Shown here: positions 34,886 to 45,612 of the stretch, piece after piece
How the letters are laid out: every line of letters begins with the position of its first letter
Position numbering within the stretch: the first letter of the stretch is position 1
Source: Balaenoptera acutorostrata
Taxonomy: Eukaryota; Chordata; Mammalia; Artiodactyla; Balaenopteridae
DNA: 64,000 bases
Direction: 5' to 3'
Assembly (NCBI RefSeq): GCF_949987535.1
Contig: NC_080079.1
Span: 54,733,000-54,796,999 of the forward strand
Program-made: the position numbers and the translations under genes
The notes under the pieces: model-generated
The model's input: the letters and a program-made list of their open reading frames with translations, nothing else
The model's database searches: none
Told to the model about the DNA's origin: nothing

Positions 34886-35065
34886 AGATTCTCAAAATGA
34901 GAATCAGCATCATCAAGATAAACCAGGAATGTGTTAGAAATGCAAAGTTTCAGGCCTATCCTCACATTTACAGAAAATCAGAAATTCTAGGGTGGGGACA
35001 GTAATTTGTTTTACCCTCCAGGTGATTCTGATGCACATAAATGTTTGAGAACCACTTTCCTAGAT
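34886..35065 (+). mobile_element. MER20-type hAT-Charlie DNA transposon
   Basis: It opens with 'gagattctcaaaatgag' and closes with 'tttgagaaccacttt', imperfect terminal inverted repeats of the MER20 kind. Between them 'gtgttagaaatgcaaag', 'atcagaaattctagggtggggac' and 'ccctccaggtgattctgatgcac' follow the MER20 order. It is non-autonomous and long extinct. Confidence 0.85.
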
Positions 35066-36239
35066 GCAAAAAGAACAACCAGGAAAAAAAATAGGTAGAA
35101 ATCACAAGACAAGATATTTCAGTTTATGGTAGGTAAAGAACTTTCAGTCAAAACCTTTTAAATGCCCCAGATTAAATATGGCAGATGGGAGAATTGGGAA
35201 TAAATTCCCCGACACTGAAAGTGTCAACCAGAGCCAGAAAAGATTCAAATAGCAGTGCTATTTTGACTTGGATGAACTCAAAGGAACTTTCTAATCAGAA
35301 TAGTCAATAATTCCAGGATCCTAAGTTCTCACAGCTCTGACTCCCAGCACGGGAGAAGAAGCACTGTTAACCATAAAAGCAGATGAGAAGCACAACGAAA
35401 ATGAATACACTGTACGAATAGCTGCAAGGGAGGCTAACAACTTGTTAATTTCAGAGCCTCATGAAACTTCTTTTAAAATTATCTTCTTTTTTGTAGAATA
35501 TACTGTCAGAGGGCCCATTAAAAAACACAAGTATAGGCAAAATCTGTTTGCGTTAAAGAGAGAAAAAATTGAGGATGTAACTATGAGGAGCAATTCTGGA
35601 GGTTGAGCTAATGAAGTCTGCAGCCACCATCTTACAGAATCATTTGGAGGAAAGCAGAGCGTTCACAGAAATAAATTAGTGAAGTCCTTAAACAGAGGGG
35701 GAAATGTTTGTATATGCATGATGACTGGTGAATACTGTGAATTCAGAAATGGGCATCCCTACACAAAAGATCTGGGGATCTCTACAAAGGGCCCCACTGA
35801 GGCTAGCTGGTACAGGCACAGCTGCCTATCCCAGGCTAGGGCAACACCTCCCCAGTTCATTAGTTTTCATCAGAAGGACCTAACGATTGCCATTCGTATA
35901 ATATTTTTGGATGCAGTATATATTCACGTTAAAGTTAGCAGGGTAGTAAACTATTATCCTTATTAAAAGGATGGAATTGAGTATTCTCAATTGATCTGTA
36001 TTTGTCTCTTTAAGAAGCTGAACCAGAGAATTCCACAGATAACTTTACAGGTTGGCCATGTTTCTCTGATTTGCCTCTTATAGTCAAGATTCTAGTGTCC
36101 AGAGGTCAACTTAAGCTAAAGCAACTAGATAAGTAGCCACCTTATGGACTTTCAGGTGCCCTACTTACCACGTTGCAGAGGCAGGCAGGTCAAGCCTGAA
36201 TCGGGTGTTTAAGGATCCCAGAGGAAATCAAATGTGAGA
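35066..36239. other. Unique sequence
   Basis: No repeat recognised. The 95-codon plus-strand frame at 35679-35966 has no domain and no initiation context, so it is not called. Confidence 0.4.
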
Positions 36240-36380
36240 TCAAATGCAAGCTGCACCACTTACAGCTACTCAGACAAATCACAGATCTTCCATCTATAAA
36301 ATAAGGGTAACAGTCATACCTATTCCATATGATTGTTGGGAGAGAATGGTCAGCATTCAGTATATGTTAGTTATTTGTAA
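36240..36380 (-). mobile_element. MIR SINE, reverse
   Basis: 'ctcagacaaatcacagatcttccatctataaaataagggtaacagtcatacctattccatatgattgttgggagaga' is reverse MIR in order. Confidence 0.85.
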
Positions 36381-37934
36381 GTGGTTCTCGGGGTCTGCTT
36401 ACTCCAATCTGATCTGATACAAAGACTGATGACCCTCAATCTGCAAACTGGACCTGCCCAGTTCCTAAAGAATTCTGAGAAAGCCTGGAAATGCATCAGG
36501 AGCTTAGGACAGTGGTCTGGCACCCATGTGGGTGAAAGTCCGAGTACTACAACTCCCACTAAGCAGTAACTGTTGTTCTGTTCTTTTCTTCTATAGCAGA
36601 CTGGGGCCCAGAGTCTCTTCACTTTTGTCAGCTTCTGTCACCAGGCTTCACTCTCTATCAGAGAAGCCTCCACTCTCCTGGTCAACTGTGTAAATCACAT
36701 CCCAGGCCCTGTGATGAAGACCAAAAACAATTATCTTTGCAAGCAGCCTGGGGTTACCCATCAGGGAGGTCATAACCAGCTTAGACCAGGCAGGTTATGA
36801 GTTATCCTCTCACCTCCTCCTATATCCCAAGTACCAAAGGCAAAGAAAGTATTGCTGTGTGTTTGTGTGCATGAGCAAGGCATATTATGGTCAATATTAT
36901 TATTGGACTTCCCTTTTATCCACTGAGGAATTTTAAGAACTGAGACAAATAGAGTATATACCCTGCATCTCCCCATAAAGCATAAGGGCACAAGCTACTG
37001 CGGAGAGTCTTACGGCAAATGATTGTTCTGTAGAGTTTTAGGCAGGAAACACGCCTTTACAGTTTGTCACCCAAATGGTAGATGAAGCCTGAATTTCAAC
37101 AGTCCACACTTCTTGAATGGCTAAGCCTTGTGAATCTCCTGCGTGATGCTCACCACCTCACTTACTAGAGATGATAAATCAGAATTCAGGAGCCGAGACG
37201 AATAACACAGAGATCACTTGCAATGTATTTCCAGGATAAAATTCCAGACACACTGAATGGTATTTGAAGTAGGATATATACTAAAATACTGAAATATTCA
37301 GTTCTTTATAAACAATTCCAGCCTTGTAGTTAGAATTTTAGTAGGATCTGGAAATAGGCAGGTTCTATAACTGTGTTTTACAGTCTTTGTCTCTGCATTC
37401 TCTTTGGTAGAAACAGAACTAGACTTTAAATATTTGCATTGATGGTTAATATTGAAAAAAGTATTTTCCTAAACAGGGCACTATCAAAAATAGTTTGATA
37501 CATGCCTTTTGTCAAGATTTGAGGAGTCTAACTCAGTCATAAAATATTTCCTGGTGGCCACTCTAAGCAAATATGATTTTAACACATTGTCCACCTCGGT
37601 GACAAGGCGTTGGCTAGTCATGTTTGAGTTTTGTATGGTTCATTGGCCTTCAAGGTTATCTAACTCTTTACCATTGTTCCCTGTGGAGAGGGATGCCCAC
37701 TAAAGAATACGAACAAGATACCACTTGATGTGTATTCAGAAGAGCCGTGTTCTGGGATTCTTCCAAGTTTGCTCTAGACATTTCCATTTTATCCATGAAA
37801 GACTTACTATACTAGCTGAACAGAACTGCATGTGCCAAATTATTTCAGCTGGAGTTGGCTATAGTACCAGAGCAGTATTAATGAAGTAATTAGCTCACAG
37901 CACACATCAAACTAATCATAGAGCTTTTCAAGAT
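36381..37934. other. Unique sequence
   Basis: No gene or nameable repeat. Reading frames are short and without domain signal. Confidence 0.4.
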
Positions 37935-38278
37935 AAATGTAAAATGGACATTGGGACTTCCCTGGTGGCGCAGTGGTTGGGAATCCGCCTGCCAGGTCAG
38001 GGGACACGGGTTCGGTCCCTGGTCCGGGAAGATCCCACGTGCTGTGGAGCAACTAAGCCCGTGCACCACAACAAGTGAGCCCACGTGCCGTAACTACTGA
38101 AGCCCGTGCTCCTAGATCCCATGTTCTGCAACAAGAGAAGCCATCACAGTGAGAAGCCCATGCACCACAACAAAGAGTAGCCCCCCTTGCCACAACTAAA
38201 GAAAGCCCACGTGTAGCGATGAAGACCCAACGCAGCCATAAATAAATAAATATATTTTTTTAAATGTAAAGTGGACAT
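37935..38278 (+). mobile_element. CHR-type SINE, full-length, with 17-bp target-site duplication
   Basis: The body starts at 37954 with the consensus head (ggacttccctggtggcgcag). A box TGGCGCAGTGG at 37966-37976 and B box GGTTCGGTCC at 38009-38018. It ends with 'gacccaacgcagcc' and an (AAAT)n tail. Target-site duplications AAATGTAAAATGGACAT (37935-37951) and AAATGTAAAGTGGACAT (38262-38278) differ at one base. Close to consensus, hence relatively recent. Confidence 0.95.
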
Positions 38279-38379
38279 CAAAGAAAAAAATTCCTATGTG
38301 ATACAAAATTAATAATACCAATAATAAAACCACTGGTGCTTTAAGTTGATGCTGAAACCATCATACAAGCACCTATGGC

Positions 38380-38510
38380 TCCTTCTCATGTATATTATCC
38401 TTTTGCTTCTCACAAAAATCTTGGGAGAACACATGAGCTTTTACATTTCCAGTTTACAGCGGAGTACTCTGAAGATCCTCAGGCTTAAAGAAGAAGGTCA
38501 AATATACTAT
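38380..38510 (+). mobile_element. MIR SINE, diverged
   Basis: 'atgtatattatccttttgcttctcacaaaaatcttgggag', 'catttccagtttacagc' and 'gatcctcaggcttaaagaaga' fit MIR order loosely. Confidence 0.5.
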
Positions 38511-38964
38511 ATATGTATGCTGAAGTGTATTTCTTGTTGAAGTTTACCAGTTTGGGACCAATCAGAAACTAGGCAAATATTTGGTAGTTCCTTTCACTTA
38601 TGAAAGCAAGCACGATTTTCCATTCAGAGCTAGCAAAGATGGCATTTCACCTTACCAGTTCCTTGTGGCCTGAGGTCTGGGGAAGCACACCATACTCAGC
38701 TCCAGCATACACATGATGCCAGCCACAACAAGGAGAATGGCTTCACTTCAGCAACTGATTGCAACACTAGCGCCCAGCAGTGTCAGGGCAATGCAAAACA
38801 ATGCACACCACTGCTTCCCTTTTGAAGCCATATCCCTTCACTAGCTACTGGGTTGCTGTCCCATATGTACAGCAGTAGTTTTAAAAAAAGAGTGGGATAA
38901 GAAAGATGGAAACACTACTTCCATAGAAGAATGAATTCAATTCTCAAAAGGAATAGGAAAGAGA

Positions 38965-39180
38965 ACGGGACTAGCACTTATTGTATGCCAGCTTTGTCTT
39001 GGGTGCATTACAATTACTAGTCAATTCAGCCCTTCCAAGAAACCAGTTAGAAGCATTTTATATCCCCTCTTCATCCATGAGGAAACAAAAGATCAGAAGT
39101 AACTGATCTGCTTATGTCACAAACGTCACACAGATCTTCAGTGGCAGAAGCAAGAGTCACACAGACTATCTGAATCCAGA
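38965..39180 (+). mobile_element. MIR SINE
   Basis: 'gcacttattgtatgccagctttgtcttgggtgcatta', 'cttcatccatgaggaaacaaaagatcagaagtaac', 'gtggcagaagcaagagtcacacag' follow MIR order. Confidence 0.82.
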
Positions 39181-39770
39181 GACAAAGTTTTTTCTACTTT
39201 TATACTTCCTTTTCAAAAAATGATGTGTGTCCATGGGGGAGGGGCTGAGCATTGCTCTCCTAGATTTACTTTTCTCAAAATGACTGATATGGAGTTAATT
39301 TGTTTCTCTGGAATTTTATTACATTCCTTCTTTTTATTAATTAGCCTGTGAGACTACTCTCCTTTGACTGCAGATTATACCAGAATAGTTGCTAATTGTC
39401 ACAAATATAAGTGAGGCCATTTCTTACCTAGGGGGAGGCTGGCCATGTGTCCTGGGTGTTGTTGCCCATTTCAATACACAGGTCACAAATCCTGGGACAC
39501 GTGAGCACAGGAGACATCTGAAGCAGGTGCTTTCCTGACCCAAGGGACCAATTCCCATTAGAGCTGCTTCAAAGATCACTTAATAGAAGATAGATGTGGC
39601 CGGGGTAGAAACACGGTGTGGAATAGATGAATGCTTGTTTTACATACCTTAAATCAACCACATAGTCGTTGACAAGGTAATTAAACAAAAGTCCCAAGTG
39701 AATAAGAGCACAGAAGAAATCATAAGGGTCAAATTTCATGAAGGCAGAGAATATCAGAGTATAAAAGGAG
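39181..39770. other. Unique sequence
   Basis: No gene or repeat recognised. Confidence 0.4.
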
Positions 39771-39774
39771 AAAG

Positions 39775-39955
39775 CAATTAATATTTTCTGAATACCTAGA
39801 GTATTTCTAAGTCTGGTACATCTGCCCTTTCATTTAACCCTATGAGATATATATAATTATCCCATTTATACAGACAATGGACTAAGTGGCAGTAAATGAA
39901 GGCCCCAGGACTACCTGACTCCAGATTCCATGTCTTGCCACTAAATCATATTGAC
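39775..39955 (+). mobile_element. MIR SINE
   Basis: 'aaccctatgagatatatataattatcccatttatacagacaatggactaag' and 'ctgactccagattccatgtc' are MIR phrases in order. Confidence 0.8.
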
Positions 39956-39959
39956 TCCG

Positions 39960-41139
39960 ACAGGCAAACAGATGACCAACTACTGATACAAATTGATTCA
40001 CCTGCTTAGAACAAATACAACACAAGAGGCAACTTTTAAACAAGAATATGGGCAGAACCTAGACCAGAAACTTTCAATATAGGCACCGCTGTGCTTACTA
40101 CACCAACCATTGAATTGAATTGCATTGAATTGCACATTATGTAATCACAGTAACCCACTGAAAAGTAGCACTCTTAATCGTGCTCAAAAAGGCTAATAGT
40201 TTTGGTCCAGCTTGAGGCATTTAAACCTACCCATACGTTCTATTTCAAACGCTACACATTAGTAAGTGACATTTCGAATTCTCAGTAATATCCCTGGCTC
40301 ATCCTTACTGTCTTCAGTTCATGGGTATTTGGTCTCTTCTCCCTGCTTTCTGGTTTCCTTGTTCTATGCCTTGACTCCAGAACCTGCCTTTGGCCTTTTG
40401 GTCTGTGTAACATTTGGATATCAGTCTGCACCTTCAACTATGGCCTGATCTAAGTTTATTTCATTCATTACTCTTCTGCTTTTGGAGCCTTTTAGTCTTC
40501 GTGGTCTTAAGAGGCAGCACACACCTTATTCCTGACTCTGGAACCTCTCTCAGTAGGACAGCCCCCAGCACCTCCAAGAGAAAGACAATATTTTTGTATT
40601 AGAATTTTCTATTGTAAATGTCTTCTTCTTTACTGTCCATAATGCCTAGCCATGTTTACTGATCCTTCCCTGAACTTAGCTGAACACAGAATAATAGATG
40701 CCCAAGGGGACCCTACTTCTATACAACCTGAGCCCAGTATAAACATAGAAATTCACATGCAAAGGAGAGGCAGCAAACGGAAGCACATGTTCCCACTGTT
40801 CCCAATGTACACCTATGCTCACCCTCTCTCTCGGCCCAGGACCACATTCTGAACCCCAAAATTCTCAGGACCACTTCTGCCTTCCTTGCGGGTGCCTGGC
40901 ACTGTCCCATCTGACTACCTATTATTTCAACCAGTTCTCCTCCCTGTGTATGCATTTGTTTGTTTGTTTGCTTGTTTCCCCCAGGAGGGTCAGACATTAG
41001 ACAGCAGACTGAGTACTGCCACATCTGAAAGGATCAACTAACGCAATAATCATTAGCATTCACAACTGCTTCATTCCCGGAATACAAGTCTTTGGGATAA
41101 TTAATCCTGAAGCCACATTTTTTTTCAATGTTCTGTAAT
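39960..41139. other. Unique sequence
   Basis: Pyrimidine-rich plus strand at 40290-40600. A short (ATTGA)n stretch lies at 40109-40133 and a (TTTG)n stretch at 40957-40972. Small frames on both strands lack domain signal. Confidence 0.4.
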
Positions 41140-41325
41140 AGGATATTCTTAGATGAATTAGGTAAGAACTACCAGTAAAGCTTGATAAAATGCAGATGCT
41201 TGGCCTCACCCTGTAATAACCAATTCACAGTTCATCTTGGTAGGGTTTGACAGTAAGCTTTCTAAATATGCTTTGTTTTTCTTTTTAAGCAGCATAAAGT
41301 GTGAGAACCTCTGGTTAGGTAAATA
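41140..41325 (+). mobile_element. hAT-Charlie MER-type DNA transposon fragment
   Basis: 'gataaaatgcagatgcttggcctcaccctg' and the end 'gcataaagtgtgagaacctctgg' match the MER20/MER58 group of non-autonomous hAT elements, whose last bases read 'tttgagaaccactg'. Confidence 0.55.
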
Positions 41326-41609
41326 ACAAACCACCAGCAGCTGGGAAATCTCCCAGAGAAAGGCATGCATCTTTGGAAGAGGGGGAAAAGAACAGGTGAA
41401 GTGCATCAGTGTAGCTCCTGCAATGCTGCCAACTTAGGGTGTTCATGTGTCTGGTTAGTGGCATAGTTTAAGGAGGTAAATGTTTTTTGGGGAAAAAAAT
41501 TAGTTACCTAATTCTGCTTTTTTATTTCAGTTGTTATTTACAATAAAAGTGATGAGAAGGAATTCTAGCATCCATGATGATTTGGCAGAATTATGCAACT
41601 TATAAAAAC

Positions 41610-41611
<2 letters not shown>
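41326..41611. other. Unique sequence
   Basis: Under 300 bp, nothing recognised. Confidence 0.4.

Positions 41612-41659
<48 letters not shown>
41612..41659. repeat. (TG)24 microsatellite
   Basis: 48 bases of uninterrupted TG, the longest perfect dinucleotide array in the window. Likely polymorphic and able to adopt Z-DNA. Confidence 0.98.
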
Positions 41660-41662
<3 letters not shown>

Positions 41663-42330
41663 TGTTAGGACAGGTTTGTGGGGGTCATTACTGTAAATCT
41701 ACTGCCCAGGACTCAACAGTTGTATAGTAAATAGACAAGTTGTTTCACCACTAGAGTCACAAAATGAGGCCTGTGCTGTGGGGTTTCAAGAGAAAAGATG
41801 TGATCAGCAGTGTTTGCTAAGTGATGATTTCCTCCAGCCTTCTTTCTGGAAAACCCAACTCTACAGTATGCAGTACAAAAGGGTGAGGTAAACAGGCCCC
41901 ATGTGGCAGGAGACCCTGAGAGCATCCCTACTGCGTTCAGTCTGCAGGTCGCAGAAATGAAACAGCTCCTTCAACTCAGCATAAAATGATGGCCCAAATG
42001 CCTGGCAAGTGTTTAGTTCCAAAGAATCACCTAAAAGCACATTTACAATGGAAGAAATCAGGAGAAATCTGTAGAAATTCGTTCCTTGAATCATTAAAGG
42101 AACAGAGAGGAAGTATATGAATTATAAACACAAACTGGATTATGTACCCACATAATCCTATGATAGTAATAGAGTTAATGTCTACCTGTTTGAAGCTTAA
42201 TCCTTTTTTATTCTCCATCCTTCACTCTAGTAAATATCACTTTTCAGGAAAATTGTTTTCTCTCTCTTTTTGGAAAGACAGAAAAGTCCTTCAGCTGGTT
42301 CCTGAAACCTACCATACTTCCTTATATAAA
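41660..42330. other. Unique sequence
   Basis: No gene or recognised repeat. Confidence 0.4.
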
Positions 42331-42332
42331 AA

Positions 42333-42382
42333 ACACACACACACACACACATATATACATATGTATGTGTGTATACATACAC
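42333..42382. repeat. 50-bp alternating purine-pyrimidine tract
   Basis: (AC)9 followed by AT- and GT-rich dinucleotides with strict purine-pyrimidine alternation across all 50 bases, partly self-complementary around 42355-42370. Confidence 0.95.
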
Positions 42383-43703
42383 TTGGGTACAGATATTTCA
42401 AGATAATGAAAACTGATGAGTCAAAGAAATTATAGAATTGACCTGTATCCATTTATACACAATGAAAATAAACCTACGCAAGGCTAACATATCCAGTGTT
42501 CTCTATTTTAAGGTCTTTTTAGAACTACTCCAATAGTGATATTATCAGTATAAAATGGTATCCATTTGATGGAAGTGTGAAGTCTGGTGCCAAGAGACAG
42601 ACTGACATTATTTCTGCTGAGACTAGAAGTCATAAATTATTCTTGTGTCTTAATTTTTGGACAGCAGCTTAATAAAATGAATTAATAAATAAAATGCCAC
42701 TATCAAACAAAATTGCATCAGACAACTTAAAGACAATTTGTCCAAGTTTCAACAAATTGACAATTTAAAGAGTGAACTCTTTAGTGTGCTTTGCTTCGTG
42801 CATATAATTATTGACTGGGAAGCCATTGTCAAATGGGACCTCTGCCTTGAAAATCCTTAGAGGGTTCTCTAGTAGCTAAGAAAAATATAAAAATGTTTAA
42901 AACCAGATAAAGAGTGAAAGTTTCCATAGATCTGAAATGAGTGGCCAATCAATAAAATAACGAGTAAAGGGAGGTGTGTAGATACTTAGCTAGGGAGTTC
43001 GAATCTTAACAGAAATAATAGGAAAGTTGACTATGAAAAATTAAAACATATATTTGAAATATTTTTATCAATTCCACCATAAACACTGTTGATTTGTTAG
43101 CCTGATAGAAAAATAGCGTATGCAGTTTTTGATTCAGGTGCTAGGTCGTATTTGAACAAGAATTAAAAATCTTATTAAAACAGAAATAATAGTTGAAATC
43201 CTGTTGTATACAAAAAAAAATATTCAGAGATTAACTCATAAATCTGGTGATCCATCTAAACATAAATATTTAAAATAATTTTCTGGTAGTTGCACACTGC
43301 CTTAATGTTTGCCTAACCTTCCAATATAAAGGATTTTAAAGTAAGGATGAAACAAGTTGTGAATTTTGGAGAGGACATTTTTGAGTACAGCACTTTCCCT
43401 AGCTTCTAATAAATGGAATCTTCAAAGGAAAAATTATATATATGTATACTTTTGTGTGTGTGCTGCACTACTCACTTTGGCTTAGACTTAGTCCGTTCCA
43501 GAATGTTATTTCAGAATGTTATTAGCATACTTATTCTCTCCTTAAAGACTTCAACAATAGTGTAACTGTCATAATACTGAGAAAGCTTGATGGCTCCGAA
43601 AGAAAAACAAAAACAATGGCAATATAGTTTACAGCCAGGACAATGAAAATGTAACTGTAAGCTTTATTAACAGTCTACTTGTATCTAGTTAGTTCACTAC
43701 AAT
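42383..43703. other. AT-rich unique sequence
   Basis: No gene is supported and no repeat recognised. It is the target region for the L1 that starts at 43717. Confidence 0.45.
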
Positions 43704-43744
43704 TAAAGCAACAAATACTACAACAAAACTATGTGACAAGGGAA

Positions 43745-44649
43745 AATGAGAGGGGATTGACTCAAGACAGTGGAGTAGAAGGACATGCGCTCACTCCCTC
43801 TTGCGAAAGCACCAAAACACAACTAAATGCTGAACAGTCATTGACAGGAAGACACTGGAACTCACCAAAAAAGATACCCCACATCCAAAGACAAAGGAGA
43901 AGCTGCAATGGGACAGTAGGAGGGGTGCAATCACAATAAAATCAAATCCCATAACCGCTGGGTGGGTGACTCACAAACTGCAGAACACTTATACCACAGA
44001 AGTCCATCCACTGGAGTGAAGGTACTGAGTTCCATGTCAGGCTTCCCAACCTGGGGGTCCGGCAAGGGGAGGAGGAATTCCCAGAGAATCAGACTTTAAA
44101 GGCTAGCGGGATTTGATGGCAGGACTTCGACAGGACTGAGGGAAACAGAGACTCCACTCTTGTAGAGCACACACAAAGTAGTGTGCACATCAGGACCCAG
44201 GGGGAAGGGGCAGTGACCCCATAGGAGACTGAACCAGACCTACTTGCTAGTGTTGGAGAGTCTCTTGCAGAGGTGGGGGGTGGCTGTGGCTCACTGCAGG
44301 GACAAGAACACAGGCAGCAGAAGTTCTGGGAAGTACTCCATGAGCCCTCCCAGAGTCTGCCATTAGCCCCAGCAAAGAGCCTGTAGCCTCCAGTGCTGGG
44401 TCGCCTCAAGCCAAACAACCAACGGGGAGGGAACTCAGCCCCACCCATCAGCAGACACGTGGATTAAAGTTTTACTGAGCTCTGCCGACCAGAGCAACAC
44501 CCAGCTCTATGCACCACCAGTCCCGCCCAACAGGAAGCTTGCACAAGCCTCTTAGATAGCCTCATACACCAAAGGGCAGACAGCAGAAGCCAGAAGTACA
44601 ATCCTGCAGCCTGTGGAACGAAAACCACATTCACAGAAAGACAGACAAA
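43745..44649 (+). promoter_or_regulatory. L1 5' UTR (internal Pol II promoter region)
   Basis: GC-richer than its surroundings and colinear with other cetartiodactyl L1 5' UTRs: starts near 'caagacagtggagtagaagg' and runs to the ORF1 ATG at 44650. L1 5' UTRs hold a sense internal promoter and often an antisense one. Activity of this copy is unknown. A 119-codon minus-strand frame (44089-44448) is an incidental product of the composition. Confidence 0.7.
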
Positions 44650-45554
44650 ATGAAAAGGCACAGGACTATGCATCAGATGAAGGAACAAGATAAAACCCCA
44701 GAAAAACAACTAAGTGAAGTGGAGATAGGCAACCTTCCAGAAAAAGAATTCAGAATAATGATAGTGAAAATGATCCAGGACCTCAGAAAAAGAATGGAGG
44801 CAAAGATCAAGAAGATGCAAGAAATGTTTAACAAAGACCTAGAAGAATTAAAGAACAAACAAACAGAGATGAACCATACAATAACTGAAATGAAAAATAC
44901 ACTAGAAGGAATCAATAGCAGAATAACTGAGGCAGAAGAACGGATAAGTGACCTGGAAGACAGAATGGTGGAATTCACTGCCACGGAACAGAATAAAGAA
45001 AAAAGAATGAAAAGAAATGAAGACAGCCTAAGAGACCTCTGGGACAACATTAAGTGCACCAACATTCGCATTATAGAGCTCCCAGAAGGAGAAGAGAGAG
45101 AGAAAGGACCCGAGAAGATATTTGAAGAGATTATAGTTGAAAACTTCCCTAACATGGGAAAGGAAATAGCCACCCAAGTCCAGGAAACACAGAGAGTCCC
45201 AGGCAGGATAACCCAAGGAGACACATGCTGAGACAGAAAGGAATCAAATTGACAAAAAATAAGACAAAGACAAATTATTAAAAGCAACAAGGAAAAAAAC
45301 AACAACTAACATACAAGGGAACTCCCATAAGGTTAACAGCTGATTTCTCAGCAGAAATTCTACAGGCCAGAAGTGAGTGGCCTGATATATTTAAAGTGAT
45401 GAAAAAGAAGAACGTACAACCAAGATTACTCTACCTGGAATGCATCTCATTCAAATTCGACGAGGAAATCAAAAGCTTTACAGACAAGCAAAAGCTAAGA
45501 GAATTCAGCACCACCAAACCAGCTCTACAACAAATGCTAAAGGAACTTCTCTAA
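44650..45554 (+). pseudogene. L1 ORF1 pseudogene
   Basis: ORF1p is the L1 RNA-binding protein. The ATG at 44650 opens a 193-codon frame that covers the N-terminus, the heptad-rich coiled coil (about residues 40-125, e.g. EGINSRITEAEERISDLED) and the start of the RRM (NIRIIELPEGEEREKGPEK). A frameshift near 45200 brings a premature stop at 45229-45231. The C-terminal domain is still readable in another frame to the natural stop at 45552-45554 (…KSFTDKQKLREFSTTKPALQ...). The total length of 905 nt is not a multiple of three, confirming the indel. Confidence 0.9.
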
Positions 45555-45612
45555 GTGGGAAACACAAGAGAAGAAAAGGACCTACAAAAACAAACTCAAA
45601 ACAATTAAGAAA

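Noticed and set aside
44089..44448. 119-codon minus-strand frame in the L1 5' UTR
   Set aside because: Antisense frames occur in GC-rich L1 5' UTRs; no recognisable domain. Primate ORF0 is a separate, non-homologous feature.
44673..45305. 210-codon open frame on the minus strand
   Set aside because: Antisense to the L1 ORF1 coiled coil. Ser/Leu/Phe-rich composition is what that antisense gives, with no independent support.
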